In this document: positions 16,888-26,199 of the stretch, one piece after another
Position numbering within the stretch: position 1 is the first letter of the stretch
Layout of the letters: every line of letters begins with the position of its first letter
Origin: an uncultured Chloroflexota bacterium
Lineage (GTDB): Bacteria > Chloroflexota > Anaerolineae > Anaerolineales > Anaerolineaceae
Assembly (NCBI GenBank): GCA_902791025.1
Contig: CADATZ010000009.1
Coordinates: 1-64,000 of the forward strand
Direction of reading: 5' to 3'
DNA length: 64,000 nucleotides
The notes under the pieces: model-generated
Told to the model about the DNA's origin: nothing
Database searches by the model: none
What the model saw: the letters and a program-made list of their open reading frames with translations, nothing else
Position numbers and translations under genes: made by a program

Positions 16888-18155
16888 TTGCTGTAGATCC
16901 CGGTCAGACAATTCTCCGGCTGAAAATATTTTTCCGCTATGCGGCTTACATCTTCGATTGTAACCTTTTCCAGGTTCTTCATGTAATTGGTATACCAGGA
17001 TGGGTCCGCAAACATAGAAGAATATCCCAGCCAGTATGCCTGATTGGTGATATTCTCGCAGGAATAAGCAAACATCGCTCGTGCCTGTTTTCGGGCCTTT
17101 TCCATTTCGTATTCCGAAATCCCCTCACGAATGATGGTATCAATTTCCTTATGAACACTTCCCTTGATTTCAGCCGGGTCTATTCCCGGTCTCACAAAGG
17201 CGGAGAGTATGTAGAGATAAGGATCGATCGTGGTCACGTAACCGCCGCCAATCCCCACAGCCAGACCGCTTTTGACCAGTTTCTGATAAAAGCGTGACGT
17301 TCTGTTGGCAATGGATCCCTGTCCGAACATATTCAGTGAAGAAGGACCGGAAAGAATGCTGTCAAGAATCGTCAGCGGAAAAATATCAGGATCGTCTCCG
17401 GCGGGTGCTCTCCAGACCATCTGCATTGTGGTAATATCGCAGGGACCGTGTTCTTCCAGTGTGATCGGTGAAGTGATCGGTCCTTCAGGTTCTATGGAAT
17501 GTTCCGGAATCACCTTTGCCGAGATCACCCCATATGTTTTTTCTATCAGATGCAGCATTTCATCTGTATCAAAATCGCCGGCTGCTGTCAGCACTGCGTT
17601 ATTGGGGGCATAATATTTCCGGTAGTGCTCATACAGGTCATCCCTGCTGATTTTATAGAGGTCTTCCTTTTCGCCAATGATCTCTGTTCCGTATGGGTGA
17701 TTGGGAAAGGCCGTCTTTCGGATAGCCTCGTTCAGACGATAGGTAGGTTCATTCTCCTGCCCTTCGCGCTCAGAAATCACCACCATGCGTTCCGATTCTA
17801 CCTCATCCGGGTCAAACAGGGAATTTGTCATCCGGTCAGCTTCCATTTCGATGGCCAATCCGATTTTATCAGCCGGCATGGTCTCATAGAATGCGGTCCA
17901 ATCCAGATAAGTGAAAGCATTCATGTGCCCGCCCTGTCTGGAAATGAGACGATCCATGATCTCCGAAGAAAACTTTTGGGTTCCTTTGAACTGCATGTGT
18001 TCGACCCAATGGGAAAGTCCTGTTTTCCCGGGTAATTCATTTCTGGATCCAACGCGATACCATACCCAGTGACTGATCACCGGCGCGGTATGGATCTCCT
18101 TCAGCAGTACAGTCAAGCCGTTATCGAGAATATGTTTTGTATAAGTATTATTCAT
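16884..18155 (-). CDS. M16 family zinc peptidase, catalytic subunit
   Basis: A 423-aa insulinase-type metallopeptidase. The inverted zinc motif HWVEH lies at residues 49-53, with the third ligand in the downstream EREGQENEP segment. The ATG at 18155 is used; an in-frame TTG at 18161 is better spaced from AAGG and cannot be excluded. It forms a pair with the following non-catalytic M16 gene (4-bp overlap) and starts 6-12 bp after the large membrane protein. Confidence 0.92.
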   Translation of the reverse strand: MNNTYTKHILDNGLTVLLKEIHTAPVISHWVWYRVGSRNELPGKTGLSHWVEHMQFKGTQKFSSEIMDRLISRQGGHMNAFTYLDWTAFYETMPADKIGLAIEMEADRMTNSLFDPDEVESERMVVISEREGQENEPTYRLNEAIRKTAFPNHPYGTEIIGEKEDLYKISRDDLYEHYRKYYAPNNAVLTAAGDFDTDEMLHLIEKTYGVISAKVIPEHSIEPEGPITSPITLEEHGPCDITTMQMVWRAPAGDDPDIFPLTILDSILSGPSSLNMFGQGSIANRTSRFYQKLVKSGLAVGIGGGYVTTIDPYLYILSAFVRPGIDPAEIKGSVHKEIDTIIREGISEYEMEKARKQARAMFAYSCENITNQAYWLGYSSMFADPSWYTNYMKNLEKVTIEDVSRIAEKYFQPENCLTGIYSK

Positions 18156-18166
18156 GGTCAATAAGA

Positions 18167-20410
18167 TTATACCTTTCCGGAACGCATTTTACCCTTTCGA
18201 TTTTTCAACCCTGTGAACATCAGAAAACAAATGGACAACAGGCTCAGAGTTTCACCGATTCTCTGTACAGCGGTCTTTTGATATTGTACAGTAATTCTTC
18301 CCCTGGAGTATCCTTCATTAGACAAGCTCACCAGCCCTCTGCTGTCCCACGTGACGGGCATCTTTATAAACATGTCGTTTTCTGTGGTCAATGTACCCTG
18401 AAATCCTGTGTAATAAATCAGAGGAACAGAGAAATGGATCGTTCCGCTTTCTGACGGTAATTCATATTCAAATGTAAAACCGAGCCTCTGTCTTTTGTGC
18501 ATTATTACGTCTAATGCTGTATCACTTTCCGTAATCAATATGGTATCAGCATTTTTCCCGGGAAATGTGTTATCAAGTCCCAGCGGCATATATTCTCCGC
18601 CGCTGACGCGGTTGTCCTGCATAACGAATAAGCGTTTGTCAACGGACCGGTTTTGCACCGATTCCCGCAGCACAGGAAAGGCTGTGCTGAAAAAGCAGAA
18701 CAATGTGAGCAGTCCCATCCACAATAGCGGCTTTCTGTCTTTGAAAAGCTCAGCAAAATAGATGCCTCCGCTCAGGCTCAGCATCACACTTGCCGGCAGC
18801 AAAAGGCGGTAGGCAAATTGGATGCGGACGACAAACGGAAGGAAAACCTTCCAATGCCAGGGAAAAGCCCTTGTGCACATCCATACGACCGGGATGGAGA
18901 AAAGGAGCAGAAAATCCGCGGCTCTGACGGATTTATCCCGTTTCCACCGAAGTACCAGACCCAAAACCGGAACCAAAAGCAGGCTCCAGCCGGGATAAAT
19001 GCAATCCGCCTGCCAGGCAAAATTCCAGGTTTTGAAGCGGCTGAGAAGGTTTTGAACCGGGAAAGCGTAATTTGTGGTGTTCAGCGAAACGCTGCCCTCC
19101 AGTACATTGTTTATCTTCAAACCGGGATTGGTCAGGCTTTGCTCCAGCATAGGCATCCAGAAAAAAGCTCCGATTCCTGCGACGAGCAGCACTGATTTGA
19201 ACAGGATGAACAGAATTCCCGGCTGTCGAAAAATTTTCCGGATTTGCATAAGCAGAAAGAGAAATGTCAATAAGACAGCTATTCCCAGACTGATGATATG
19301 GCAGCTGAAAATTCCGAGAAAACCGAAGGCGAAAAAGGGCCAATTCTTCCGCTCTCCATAGAAAATTTCATAAAGCCCAAGAATGATCATGGGGTAGAAA
19401 ATTGCGGCCTGGGTTTCCCCGACAGCGCCTCGGTAATAAACATTACTCAGCCGATATGACGCAAAGGCAAAGAACACCGCTGCCGCTGCTGCCGCGATAC
19501 GGTTCCGGCTGATCCTCAGTCCCGCGTACCAGGCGGAGGCAATGGAGAAAAAGCTGCAGAGGATAAGGAATACCTTATAGGACGTGAGCAGATCAAAACC
19601 AAGCAGCACCATCAGTGCCGGTAAATATAAGAATGTATCGGGATAATAAAACCCCACCCCATATCCATAATTGTTGAGCCAATACAGCTGGTCCCGGACA
19701 GGAAAATATCCTGCCTGAAGGCTGTCCGCCAGTCCCCGGATGCGGGTGATATGGAAAAACATGTCCTCTCCCCGAACGTAAGTTGAGGGATCAAACAGCG
19801 GATAACATGCTGCCGCCGTGAGTCCGATGAGCATCAGCAGCGCAATTTCATTATTCCGCTGTCTGAAAGCGGGGAACAGCTTCCATAAAAGGTTTGGATA
19901 AGAAATGCGGAGGATTGCCCAGAGAGCAGTCAAAACCAGCAGCAGGGAAAGCGTCCCATGTCTGAGGATCGACTCCTTGTACAAGATATGGTCCGCGGTG
20001 ATACGGACACGCTCCAGACGCAGGTAAGATGTAGTTTCCGGGTCGTAGCGGATGCCAAAGCGGATCTGTTTTGAACTCTCGCTTATTTCAAAATCAAAGG
20101 ATGGATCAGTTTCCTCATATGGCAAATCTGAGGAGTAAAAATTCTTTTCATCCCCATCGACCAGCATGATCCCGCTGCCGTATCCCTCAGAACTCAATTC
20201 GAGAGAAAGCGTATACGGACCCGGTTTGAGCGTAATGGGACCTAGCAGCAGGTAATCCCGCTTGACATCCGTTTCCGGAGTGAATTCCCGCCTTAGCAGC
20301 GTATCATAGGTAAATTGAAAAAGATCCCGGTTTACCAGATACAGACTGCCTGCCAGCAGTAACAGGATGACTAAGATAATACTTGAATTTATGATTTTCC
20401 TTTTTCTCAT
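18167..20410 (-). CDS. large multi-pass membrane protein, GT-C/YfhO-like
   Basis: A 747-aa protein with an N-terminal membrane anchor, an extracytoplasmic beta domain (about 40-145) and about ten to twelve further transmembrane helices. RGEDMFFHITRIRGLADSLQAGYFPVR after a helix resembles the first extracytoplasmic loop of GT-C glycosyltransferases and YfhO-type proteins, where acidic residues bind lipid-linked sugar donors. A C-terminal extracytoplasmic domain precedes a last helix (LLSICFLMFTGL). It may glycosylate envelope lipids or proteins; the acceptor is unknown. It is the first gene of the operon running to 13037. Confidence 0.75.
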   Translation of the reverse strand: MRKRKIINSSIILVILLLLAGSLYLVNRDLFQFTYDTLLRREFTPETDVKRDYLLLGPITLKPGPYTLSLELSSEGYGSGIMLVDGDEKNFYSSDLPYEETDPSFDFEISESSKQIRFGIRYDPETTSYLRLERVRITADHILYKESILRHGTLSLLLVLTALWAILRISYPNLLWKLFPAFRQRNNEIALLMLIGLTAAACYPLFDPSTYVRGEDMFFHITRIRGLADSLQAGYFPVRDQLYWLNNYGYGVGFYYPDTFLYLPALMVLLGFDLLTSYKVFLILCSFFSIASAWYAGLRISRNRIAAAAAAVFFAFASYRLSNVYYRGAVGETQAAIFYPMIILGLYEIFYGERKNWPFFAFGFLGIFSCHIISLGIAVLLTFLFLLMQIRKIFRQPGILFILFKSVLLVAGIGAFFWMPMLEQSLTNPGLKINNVLEGSVSLNTTNYAFPVQNLLSRFKTWNFAWQADCIYPGWSLLLVPVLGLVLRWKRDKSVRAADFLLLFSIPVVWMCTRAFPWHWKVFLPFVVRIQFAYRLLLPASVMLSLSGGIYFAELFKDRKPLLWMGLLTLFCFFSTAFPVLRESVQNRSVDKRLFVMQDNRVSGGEYMPLGLDNTFPGKNADTILITESDTALDVIMHKRQRLGFTFEYELPSESGTIHFSVPLIYYTGFQGTLTTENDMFIKMPVTWDSRGLVSLSNEGYSRGRITVQYQKTAVQRIGETLSLLSICFLMFTGLKNRKGKMRSGKV

Positions 20411-20502
20411 ATCAGTTATTATTATATCGAATGTCCGAACAGAAGGGGCCGGTTTTTCTACTTTCCTGTGTTAGAATTAAAACAGCGCGGATTAATTCAG
20501 TC

Positions 20503-20560
20503 TGAGTCAAAAGTGACCCGTTATCGTTGACTCATTCAATGTGAGTTCACCATTAATCAG
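20503..20560. repeat. partial copy of the GAGTCAA/TTGACTC element
   Basis: GAGTCAAAAGTGACC and GTTGACTCA with close matches to the left half of 871-937, followed by the same ATTAATCAGC. It lies in the divergent gap between 20410 and 20608. Confidence 0.6.
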
Positions 20561-20607
20561 CGTTTTCTCAGTTCAATTCTAAAGAAATGACAGGAAAGGA
20601 CAGGTTT

Positions 20608-21126
20608 ATGAAAAAGCCCCGCTTGTTTTTGTTGATCAGTGCGTTTTTCTGTATATTGTTTTTTTCTTTCCCGACACTTGCCCAGAACGTATTCCCGGCA
20701 AAAGGTTCCCTGGAATCCTCCGGTGATGGCCTTTGGAACTATTACAAAGGGAAAACCCGGACCACCGTCAAGCGCAATGCACCGATGTTTGAAAAGCTTT
20801 CCGACAACAATTACCTTCTTGATTACACAAAAATCAAAGGCGTTGAAATCTACCTTTCGGCTGAATTCAAGGACAACAAACTTGCATTGCTTCAAATCAC
20901 TACCCCCTTTCCGGAATACAAATCCTGCGGTAAGGATACCAAAGACCTGTCCAGAAGTTTCGCGGATATCGGTTATGCCCTGATGGGAACGCAGTTCGAC
21001 AAAAAACAATGTTCCCAACAGAAAGGCACCGGCACCCCTTATCTGTGTACCGCAGACGATTATGCCTGTGTTTATCGCCTCTGTCCCGGCAAATCCTGGA
21101 TGCTTGTCTGCAGTATCGTCAAGTAA
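20608..21126 (+). CDS. secreted hypothetical protein
   Basis: A 172-aa protein with a signal peptide (KPRLFLLISAFFCILFFSFPTLA). The ATG at 20608 follows AAAGGACAGG. The mature part has four cysteines that could form disulfides (KSCGKD, KQCSQ, YLCTADDYACVYRLC). The mature domain looks alpha/beta (GLWNYYKGKTRTTVKRNA; VEIYLSAEFKDNKLALLQI), possibly a sensor or inhibitor fold, but no family is recognised. Confidence 0.7.
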   Translation: MKKPRLFLLISAFFCILFFSFPTLAQNVFPAKGSLESSGDGLWNYYKGKTRTTVKRNAPMFEKLSDNNYLLDYTKIKGVEIYLSAEFKDNKLALLQITTPFPEYKSCGKDTKDLSRSFADIGYALMGTQFDKKQCSQQKGTGTPYLCTADDYACVYRLCPGKSWMLVCSIVK

Positions 21127-21132
21127 AACAGA

Positions 21133-21193
21133 GCACGTGGGGACTGGCATCTTGTGCGGCGCAGCCCGCACAAGTGTGCCTGTCCCCATGTGC
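21133..21193. repeat. 61-bp REP-like palindrome, forward copy
   Basis: GCACGTGGGGAC...GTCCCCATGTGC, 7 bp after the stop at 21126. It is followed by a segment shared with the 50-bp repeats near 10.1 kb (acccgctctgtaaggaatcg). Confidence 0.85.
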
Positions 21194-21302
21194 GTCTCAA
21201 AACCGACACAAAACCCGCTCTGTAAGGAATCGGCATCGCCTGTCACCATGTGCGTAAATGTGTTATGAATGGTCACCTTATTTCGTCGTATAATATAACC
21301 TT

Positions 21303-21977
21303 ATGAGCCAAATGATCACAGCAGACTTCCACGTTCACGGCATTGCCTCCAAAGATTCCCTTTCCAAAGGAGAAGAGCTCCTGACCCGGGCGAAGCAACT
21401 GGGCCTCGGAAAGCTGATCCTCACAGACCATAACACCATTTCCGGAGCGGTTGAGCTGCAGCAGTCCTATCCGGAGTTCGTGATCGTCGGTGAGGAGATC
21501 CTGACCACAAAAGGCGAGATCCTGGCGATCTTTGTAGAGAAAGAGATCCCGAAGGGTCTCGAGCCGCTTGAAGCCTTCAAACGGCTGAAGGATCAAAACG
21601 CCTTTATTTCCCTTTCCCATCCTTACGCTCCCATGCGCCATGGCTGGACAGAGGCGGAGATGGAAGAATATCTGCCTTATCTTGACGCCATCGAAATCGC
21701 GAATGCGCGCAACATCCCGGACATGAATCACTCCGCAGCCAAATTCGCCAAAAATCATGGTCTCTGCGGAACAGCCGGGTCCGATGCGCACGGTGTCAGC
21801 GAACTTGGCTCCATGTGCCTTCGCCTGCCGGATTTTCATAACAGCGAAGAACTGCGTGTCTCGATCCGCTCCGCGGAAGTTATCGGGAAAGAGTCCTCTC
21901 CGTGGGTCCGTTACTATTCCCGCAGGGCAGTCCTGCTGAAAGCACTGAACCGCAAATTTGGCATAAAACTATACTGA
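21303..21977 (+). CDS. PHP-domain phosphoesterase
   Basis: A 224-aa protein of the polymerase and histidinol phosphatase (PHP) superfamily. Metal ligands are visible in ADFHVHG, LTDHNTISG, GEEILTTKGE, SLSHPYAP and GSDAHG. Proteins of this size act on phosphorylated metabolites such as nucleotides; the substrate is not clear. There is no signal peptide, so it is cytoplasmic. The last 40 residues are basic (VRYYSRRAVLLKALNRKFG). Confidence 0.85.
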   Translation: MSQMITADFHVHGIASKDSLSKGEELLTRAKQLGLGKLILTDHNTISGAVELQQSYPEFVIVGEEILTTKGEILAIFVEKEIPKGLEPLEAFKRLKDQNAFISLSHPYAPMRHGWTEAEMEEYLPYLDAIEIANARNIPDMNHSAAKFAKNHGLCGTAGSDAHGVSELGSMCLRLPDFHNSEELRVSIRSAEVIGKESSPWVRYYSRRAVLLKALNRKFGIKLY

Positions 21978-22021
21978 CACATAACAGCCGGCGGTAATCG
22001 CGAACCGCCGAAGGAAAACCA

Positions 22022-22741
22022 ATGCTCGAACTGTTCCGTTTCCTCGTTGATTACCAGGTCTGGATCTATGTGATCCTGGGCGTTCTTGCATTCATTTATC
22101 TGATTCGCATCATCAGTGCAGCCCGGGAACGATATTCCACGATTTTTGGCCTGGAACGCGAAGACGCGCAGCGGCGGCTGAATTCTGCTCTTGCTGTTTT
22201 TATCCTGCTCCTTCTTTTGATCGGTGCTGAGTTCACACTCGTTACCTTTGTTATTCCTGAATGGCCGCTGGTGATGATGACGCCAACGCCGCAGCCTGAC
22301 GCTGCTTCGACAGAAGAGGCGATGCCGATGATCACCAATTCCGCTGCCGAAGGCGGTTTGACCATCCTTTCTACACCGGAAGGCGCCGTTGGCGGAAGTT
22401 CTCCGGCAGTTGCTGCGTTATCCTCCGGCTGCATTGCCGGTCAGCTGGAATGGCTGGCTCCTTCTACCGGTGATGTGATCAGCGGCAGTTACACACTTGA
22501 AGCCACTGTCAATGTGCGGGATATGGCCTTCTATAACTGGGCCTTTTCCCCGGTGGAGGATCAGCAGAACTGGCAGGTTCTTTCAGCCGGAAACCTTCCC
22601 GTCCTGGAAGGAGACCTTGGGCTTTGGGCGACCACCCAGGTGGCTAACGGTGACTACGTGCTGCGAATCACTGTCTATGATCTCAATAACGAAGAGCTTC
22701 CCCCCTGTGACGTTTACATCCGTGTTCTTAATGAGGATTAG
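22022..22741 (+). CDS. two-helix membrane protein with extracytoplasmic domain
   Basis: A 239-aa protein. Two membrane segments (VWIYVILGVLAFIYLIRII; ALAVFILLLLLIGAEF) bracket a basic cytoplasmic loop; then a MTPTPQP-containing linker and a beta-sandwich-like domain (SGSYTLEATVNVRDMAFYNW; VANGDYVLRITVYDL). It lies 44 bp downstream of the PHP gene, likely in the same transcript. The stop TAG is the first element of the heptad array that follows. Unknown function. Confidence 0.75.
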   Translation: MLELFRFLVDYQVWIYVILGVLAFIYLIRIISAARERYSTIFGLEREDAQRRLNSALAVFILLLLLIGAEFTLVTFVIPEWPLVMMTPTPQPDAASTEEAMPMITNSAAEGGLTILSTPEGAVGGSSPAVAALSSGCIAGQLEWLAPSTGDVISGSYTLEATVNVRDMAFYNWAFSPVEDQQNWQVLSAGNLPVLEGDLGLWATTQVANGDYVLRITVYDLNNEELPPCDVYIRVLNED

Positions 22742-22925
22742 AGATTAGGGATTGGGGTGTAGGTGTTGGGAATTAGTTTTTAGCTGATTGCTAATCGCTG
22801 AAATTCTTATCTGAACTCTTATCTCTTATCTCTGAACTGTGCTGCCTACATCCTACATCCTACCATCTAACTCCTAACTCCTAACCCCCAATCCCCAGAC
22901 CCCAACCCCTACTATCTACATCCTA
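22739..22925. repeat. inverted heptad-repeat element between convergent stops
   Basis: The left arm runs TTAGGGA, TTGGGGT, GTAGGTG, TTGGGAA; the right arm is its complement in kind (CTCCTAA, CCCCCAA, CATCCTA). Both flanking genes (22741 on plus, 22923 on minus) end with TAG inside the arms. Confidence 0.75.
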
Positions 22926-24782
22926 CCAGCCAAAATACCTCCGTTTCCGCTCCTGTTCCGCCTGCAGCTGCTGCACAAACTTGATCTGATCGATCAGGCC
23001 GTCATGGGAGAGGTCGTTGCGGACGTTCAGCTTGCCGTTTTCGAAGACCGCCATCGCCGCGGACATCACCAGATCGTCGCCGTCCTTCACGCCCCAGCTC
23101 ACGTTAGAGGAATTGCCGGTCGGTTCAATGCGGCAGGCGCGCAGCTCACGGTAAAACATCTGCTGCAGCAGCTCCGGCTCCTTGAGGATCTCATAACGCT
23201 CTTTTCCGGGTTTGAATCCGGATTTGAGTACGTCGATTTCGTTCCCTTTGTGCTCGAGCCATCTTCCGGTATCGACCATAGCGAGGAAGTCCCATGCCAT
23301 CTTTGTCTTGTTGGCGGCGGTGATATCGATCGGGCAGACCCTGGTCTTATATTTCGTCACGAGAATATCGCTCAGCATGGCGCCGAGACCGGAGTGGTCG
23401 ATGAAGATCCGGCGCGGCTTCCATATGTCAATATCCCCACAGATCTCTTTTTCGAGGAGATCCGAGGGAACATTGCGGAACAGACGGCGGTTGACGACCT
23501 TCCAGACGAAGTTTTTAGGATCATATTTCTTTCCATTCGGCAGGATGACCTCGCAGATGGTGACGACGGTAGCATCCCGGCGGTCGGAGAAGCCGTGGGC
23601 GCGTTTGTCCTTCGCCTGCACTTCATCGGACCCGGCGACGTCGATGAGGAAGACGTAGCATTTATCTTTCTCAGGACGGTACAGCGGGTCATGATCGCCT
23701 TTCATCTTGTTCATGCGTTCTTCCGTGAACATGGACGTCAGGTCGGTGATCTCTTCGCAGAAGAATTGCGTGCGGATCGCGGGGTGTTCCCGTCCTAACA
23801 GCTCGATCTGGGAACGGACAAAACTCTCGTATTCCGGGACTTCCTTGCCGACTTCGACAGCGGTGGTGGTGAAAACGTGCTTTCTCCCATCCATTTCTTC
23901 TTCCTTTTGGGCAAGTCGCGTCTCCCGTGCGAGCAGGGTCTGGTCATCCCAGGCGGTACCCCAGAATACCTGCACTGCGTTATTGGCAGCTGCCATCGGT
24001 GCGGCTTCCCGGTCAAATTTCTCCGCGGTCACCATCTGGGCTTCGTCCACCTCGAGCAGAAGCTCCGCTGTAGCTCCTACGATCGCCGCGTTCGGCGAAG
24101 CCGAGAGACAGCGCACGGCAGTATTCCCATATGTTATTTCATCTTTTTTTACCCGCACACGGGGACGGTTATCCCGTACCTCGTACGGGGAACCGTCACC
24201 TGAATCAACGGCATCGTTTCTTCGAATGGAATCCCGTGAGGCTAAGCCTCCTATTCCATCCGAAGCCTCGTCCCCCTCTCGCTGGCGACAATACCCTGCT
24301 CCGTAAGGTGCAGGCTCCGCCTGATTACGAATCGGAGCAGGAGCTTCGCTCCCTTCCGAAGTCTCGTCCCACTCTCGCTGGCGGTCCTGCTCAGGTGACG
24401 GTTCCCCGTACGAAGTACGGGATAACCGTCCCCGCCCGTTCGAAGTACGGGATAACCGTCCCCGAGTACCTGACAGGACAGAGGCAAGGCGCTCGGTTGA
24501 GATCTTCCCCTGATTTTTCTCGGTCGGGATGATCTTGATGATGTTCCCGCCCTTATGTTGGTTGGCGGCCATCAGAGCCGCTTCCAGCTGTGCCTGCGTC
24601 TCGTTTTTTCCCGACTGGCGCGGGAACATCACGGCGAACCGCCCGCCCCGCCCGCTCATCGCCGCGTCAAAGATATTCCGCAGCGCGTCGGATTGATAGG
24701 AACGGAGCCGGCAGTTGTTCATCAGAAACGCCCGCATCACCGGATCAAAAATATTTTCTTTGTGTATATACCTCTCGTCCAT
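22923..24782 (-). CDS. phage terminase large subunit-like protein with in-frame repeat insertion
   Basis: A 619-aa protein. The ATG at 24782 follows AAAGGAGGAG. The ATPase part has a Walker A-like FPRQSGKNET near residue 50 and a Walker B LLLEVDEAQ; the C-terminal nuclease part has FLIDVAGSD, IFIDHSGLG and DGDDLVMS acidic clusters. Between about residues 100 and 215 lies a low-complexity segment (repeats of RGRLSRTS, SPYEVRDNRPR) encoded by palindromic repeats at 24161-24463, inserted in frame between the Walker A and B regions. The protein is unlikely to package DNA normally with this insertion. Only a frameshifted partner and a DUF5662 gene accompany it, so this is a phage remnant. Confidence 0.75.
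   Translation of the reverse strand: MDERYIHKENIFDPVMRAFLMNNCRLRSYQSDALRNIFDAAMSGRGGRFAVMFPRQSGKNETQAQLEAALMAANQHKGGNIIKIIPTEKNQGKISTERLASVLSGTRGRLSRTSNGRGRLSRTSYGEPSPEQDRQREWDETSEGSEAPAPIRNQAEPAPYGAGYCRQREGDEASDGIGGLASRDSIRRNDAVDSGDGSPYEVRDNRPRVRVKKDEITYGNTAVRCLSASPNAAIVGATAELLLEVDEAQMVTAEKFDREAAPMAAANNAVQVFWGTAWDDQTLLARETRLAQKEEEMDGRKHVFTTTAVEVGKEVPEYESFVRSQIELLGREHPAIRTQFFCEEITDLTSMFTEERMNKMKGDHDPLYRPEKDKCYVFLIDVAGSDEVQAKDKRAHGFSDRRDATVVTICEVILPNGKKYDPKNFVWKVVNRRLFRNVPSDLLEKEICGDIDIWKPRRIFIDHSGLGAMLSDILVTKYKTRVCPIDITAANKTKMAWDFLAMVDTGRWLEHKGNEIDVLKSGFKPGKERYEILKEPELLQQMFYRELRACRIEPTGNSSNVSWGVKDGDDLVMSAAMAVFENGKLNVRNDLSHDGLIDQIKFVQQLQAEQERKRRYFGW
24161..24463. repeat. pair of inverted palindromes with spacer, inside the terminase gene
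   Basis: Copy one (24161-24200) and the reverse copy (24394-24433) share GGGGACGGTTATCCCGTAC; a third partial copy ends at 24463. The spacer contains a direct repeat (CTCGTCCC...CTCTCGCTGGCG at about 24267 and 24364). The total is compatible with an open reading frame on the minus strand. Confidence 0.85.
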
Positions 24783-24931
24783 TTTTCTCCTCCTTTTTCG
24801 GGGACTGGACCCGAAGCGCAGCTCGGTGGCCGGGCATCTGTGCAGGCTCCGCTGCATCAGATTCCCGGCCCGGTGCGTCGGCCCGGTGCTATCTTAACCC
24901 AAGACAGCCGAAATCCACCCGGACCCCGGCT

Positions 24932-24965
24932 ACTATTCATTATTCACCATTCACCATTCACTAAT
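24932..24965. repeat. heptad array at the ancestral stop of the terminase partner
   Basis: ATTCATT, ATTCACC, ATTCACC, ATTCACT keep a 7-bp period. The original stop codon of the minus-strand gene (TAG, complement of 24961-24963) lies in the last unit. Confidence 0.65.
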
Positions 24966-25865
24966 CTTCATACGGGCGGCGTTCGAAAATCCGCATCTCC
25001 TGGTCTTCCCTCATCTGGTATCCCAGCCTTCCGTAGTATTCCCACATCCAGCTATCCTCGTCGGGAATGTCGCCAGCCCAGGTGGCTTTCCATTCCTCCC
25101 AGATGATCGGTCAATCAGTCCGTCCTCACTCACGTACCCCGGCTTGATGACAAACTCATCCAGCTCTGTGTCGAAGATGTAGGCTTCCACCGGCTGCTCC
25201 CGATACAACTGATAAGGCTTCGGGGCGTAGGGGACTCGCTTCCCCGTGGGGATCGGGATCGGCGGATAGATCCGTCCCGGAATGTGCAGATGTCCTGCCG
25301 GGATCATCTTACGCAGCTCTTCAGCTTCAGCGGAAAGCTCTGCCTCCTCCTGTTGACGGGAGGTTTCCAGGCTTTCCCCTTTTTCATAAAGCTCTTTGTA
25401 TCTGTTCTGGGTATTGATGGCGCGGATCAAACCGGCGTCGGCATCCTGTTTGACTTTGGTAAGTCTGGCTTCTTCATCCTTGTCATCCGGGTTTTCAGCC
25501 ATCACGCGTTCGCGGCGTTTGGTCAGGTTCATCACCCGGGCACCCGCGGATTTGGTCACCTTGTCGAGCATGTCCAGAGCGTATTTGCGTAATTCATCAT
25601 TGTCTTTACATACGTTAAACATGGTAGTGGCGTATCCTGCCAGGATCGCGCCGGCTTTTTCCCATTCCCAGGCTGACTTTTCAATGGTTTTGTCTTTGAG
25701 CGTGTGGTTGAAGAATTCGCGCATCTTCTTTACAAAATCTTCTTCAGCCTGTTTTACGTAGTAGAGATAATTGCCGTAATCGGGAATGACGGCATCTTCC
25801 GGATCCTCCGGTTGAGGGATCTGGAGATCACAGCCCAGGAATTTTGTTTCCATCATTTCAGTCAT
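24961..25865 (-). pseudogene. terminase-associated hypothetical gene, frameshifted near the 3' end
   Basis: The 284-aa reading frame from 25865 stops at 25011, but its last 36 codons look random. One base earlier in phase, the DNA from about 25110 to 24961 encodes a natural continuation (IWEEWKATWAGDIPDEDS, then MWEYYGRLGYQMREDQEM and FERRPYED). A single missing base near 25108-25115 therefore explains the break; it is either a real mutation or an assembly error. The body is helical and charged (KQAEEDFVKKMREFFNHTL; MNLTKRRERVMAENPDDKD), with the Pro-rich GRIYPPIPIPTGKRVPYAPK. It lies just upstream of the terminase. A portal, scaffold or small-subunit role cannot be assigned. Confidence 0.65.
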
Positions 25866-25894
25866 TTCCGATTCTTTCCTTATTTCTTTTTTTC

Positions 25895-25975
25895 GGGGAC
25901 TGGACCCGCAGGGGCCTGTACCCGGTGTTCCCAGTGTTCGTGAGGCGGGTCCAGTCCCCTGCGGGTCCAGTCCCC
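25895..25975. repeat. GGGGACTGGACCCGC inverted repeat
   Basis: GGGGACTGGACCCGC (25895-25909) faces two tandem copies of its exact complement, GCGGGTCCAGTCCCC (25945-25959 and 25961-25975). It occupies much of the 333-bp gap 25866-26199, which otherwise holds only the terminator below and no convincing gene. Confidence 0.8.
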
Positions 25976-26025
25976 GGTATCGTTCTAATTGTTAATCAAA
26001 GTATATGCACTATTTTAAAAAAGAA

Positions 26026-26045
26026 AACCGCCAATATTGGCGGTT
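26026..26045 (-). terminator. intrinsic terminator for the DUF5662 gene
   Basis: AACCGCCAAT and ATTGGCGGTT form a 10-bp self-complementary stem. The preceding A-rich tract (aaaaaagaaa) reads as a T tract on the minus strand. Confidence 0.7.
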
Positions 26046-26199
26046 GACAAATGTGAAATTTTGTGGTATTACGCACACGAGTCCGGGCATGCTGCCCCTC
26101 GGCGGCGCACATTCCTGCGAAGCACTCACTCATCAGCCTCAATGTTATTCCGTCACAGCGCCATTGGCACATCATTCCCGGCTTCGAGTGCCCGACTGA

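Noticed and set aside
26047..26199. Possible structured RNA (AGTCCGGGCA near 26078 and TGCCCGACT near 26190 could pair)
   Set aside because: One bulged 9-bp stem over a 100-nt distance is not enough and no promoter or known family is visible.
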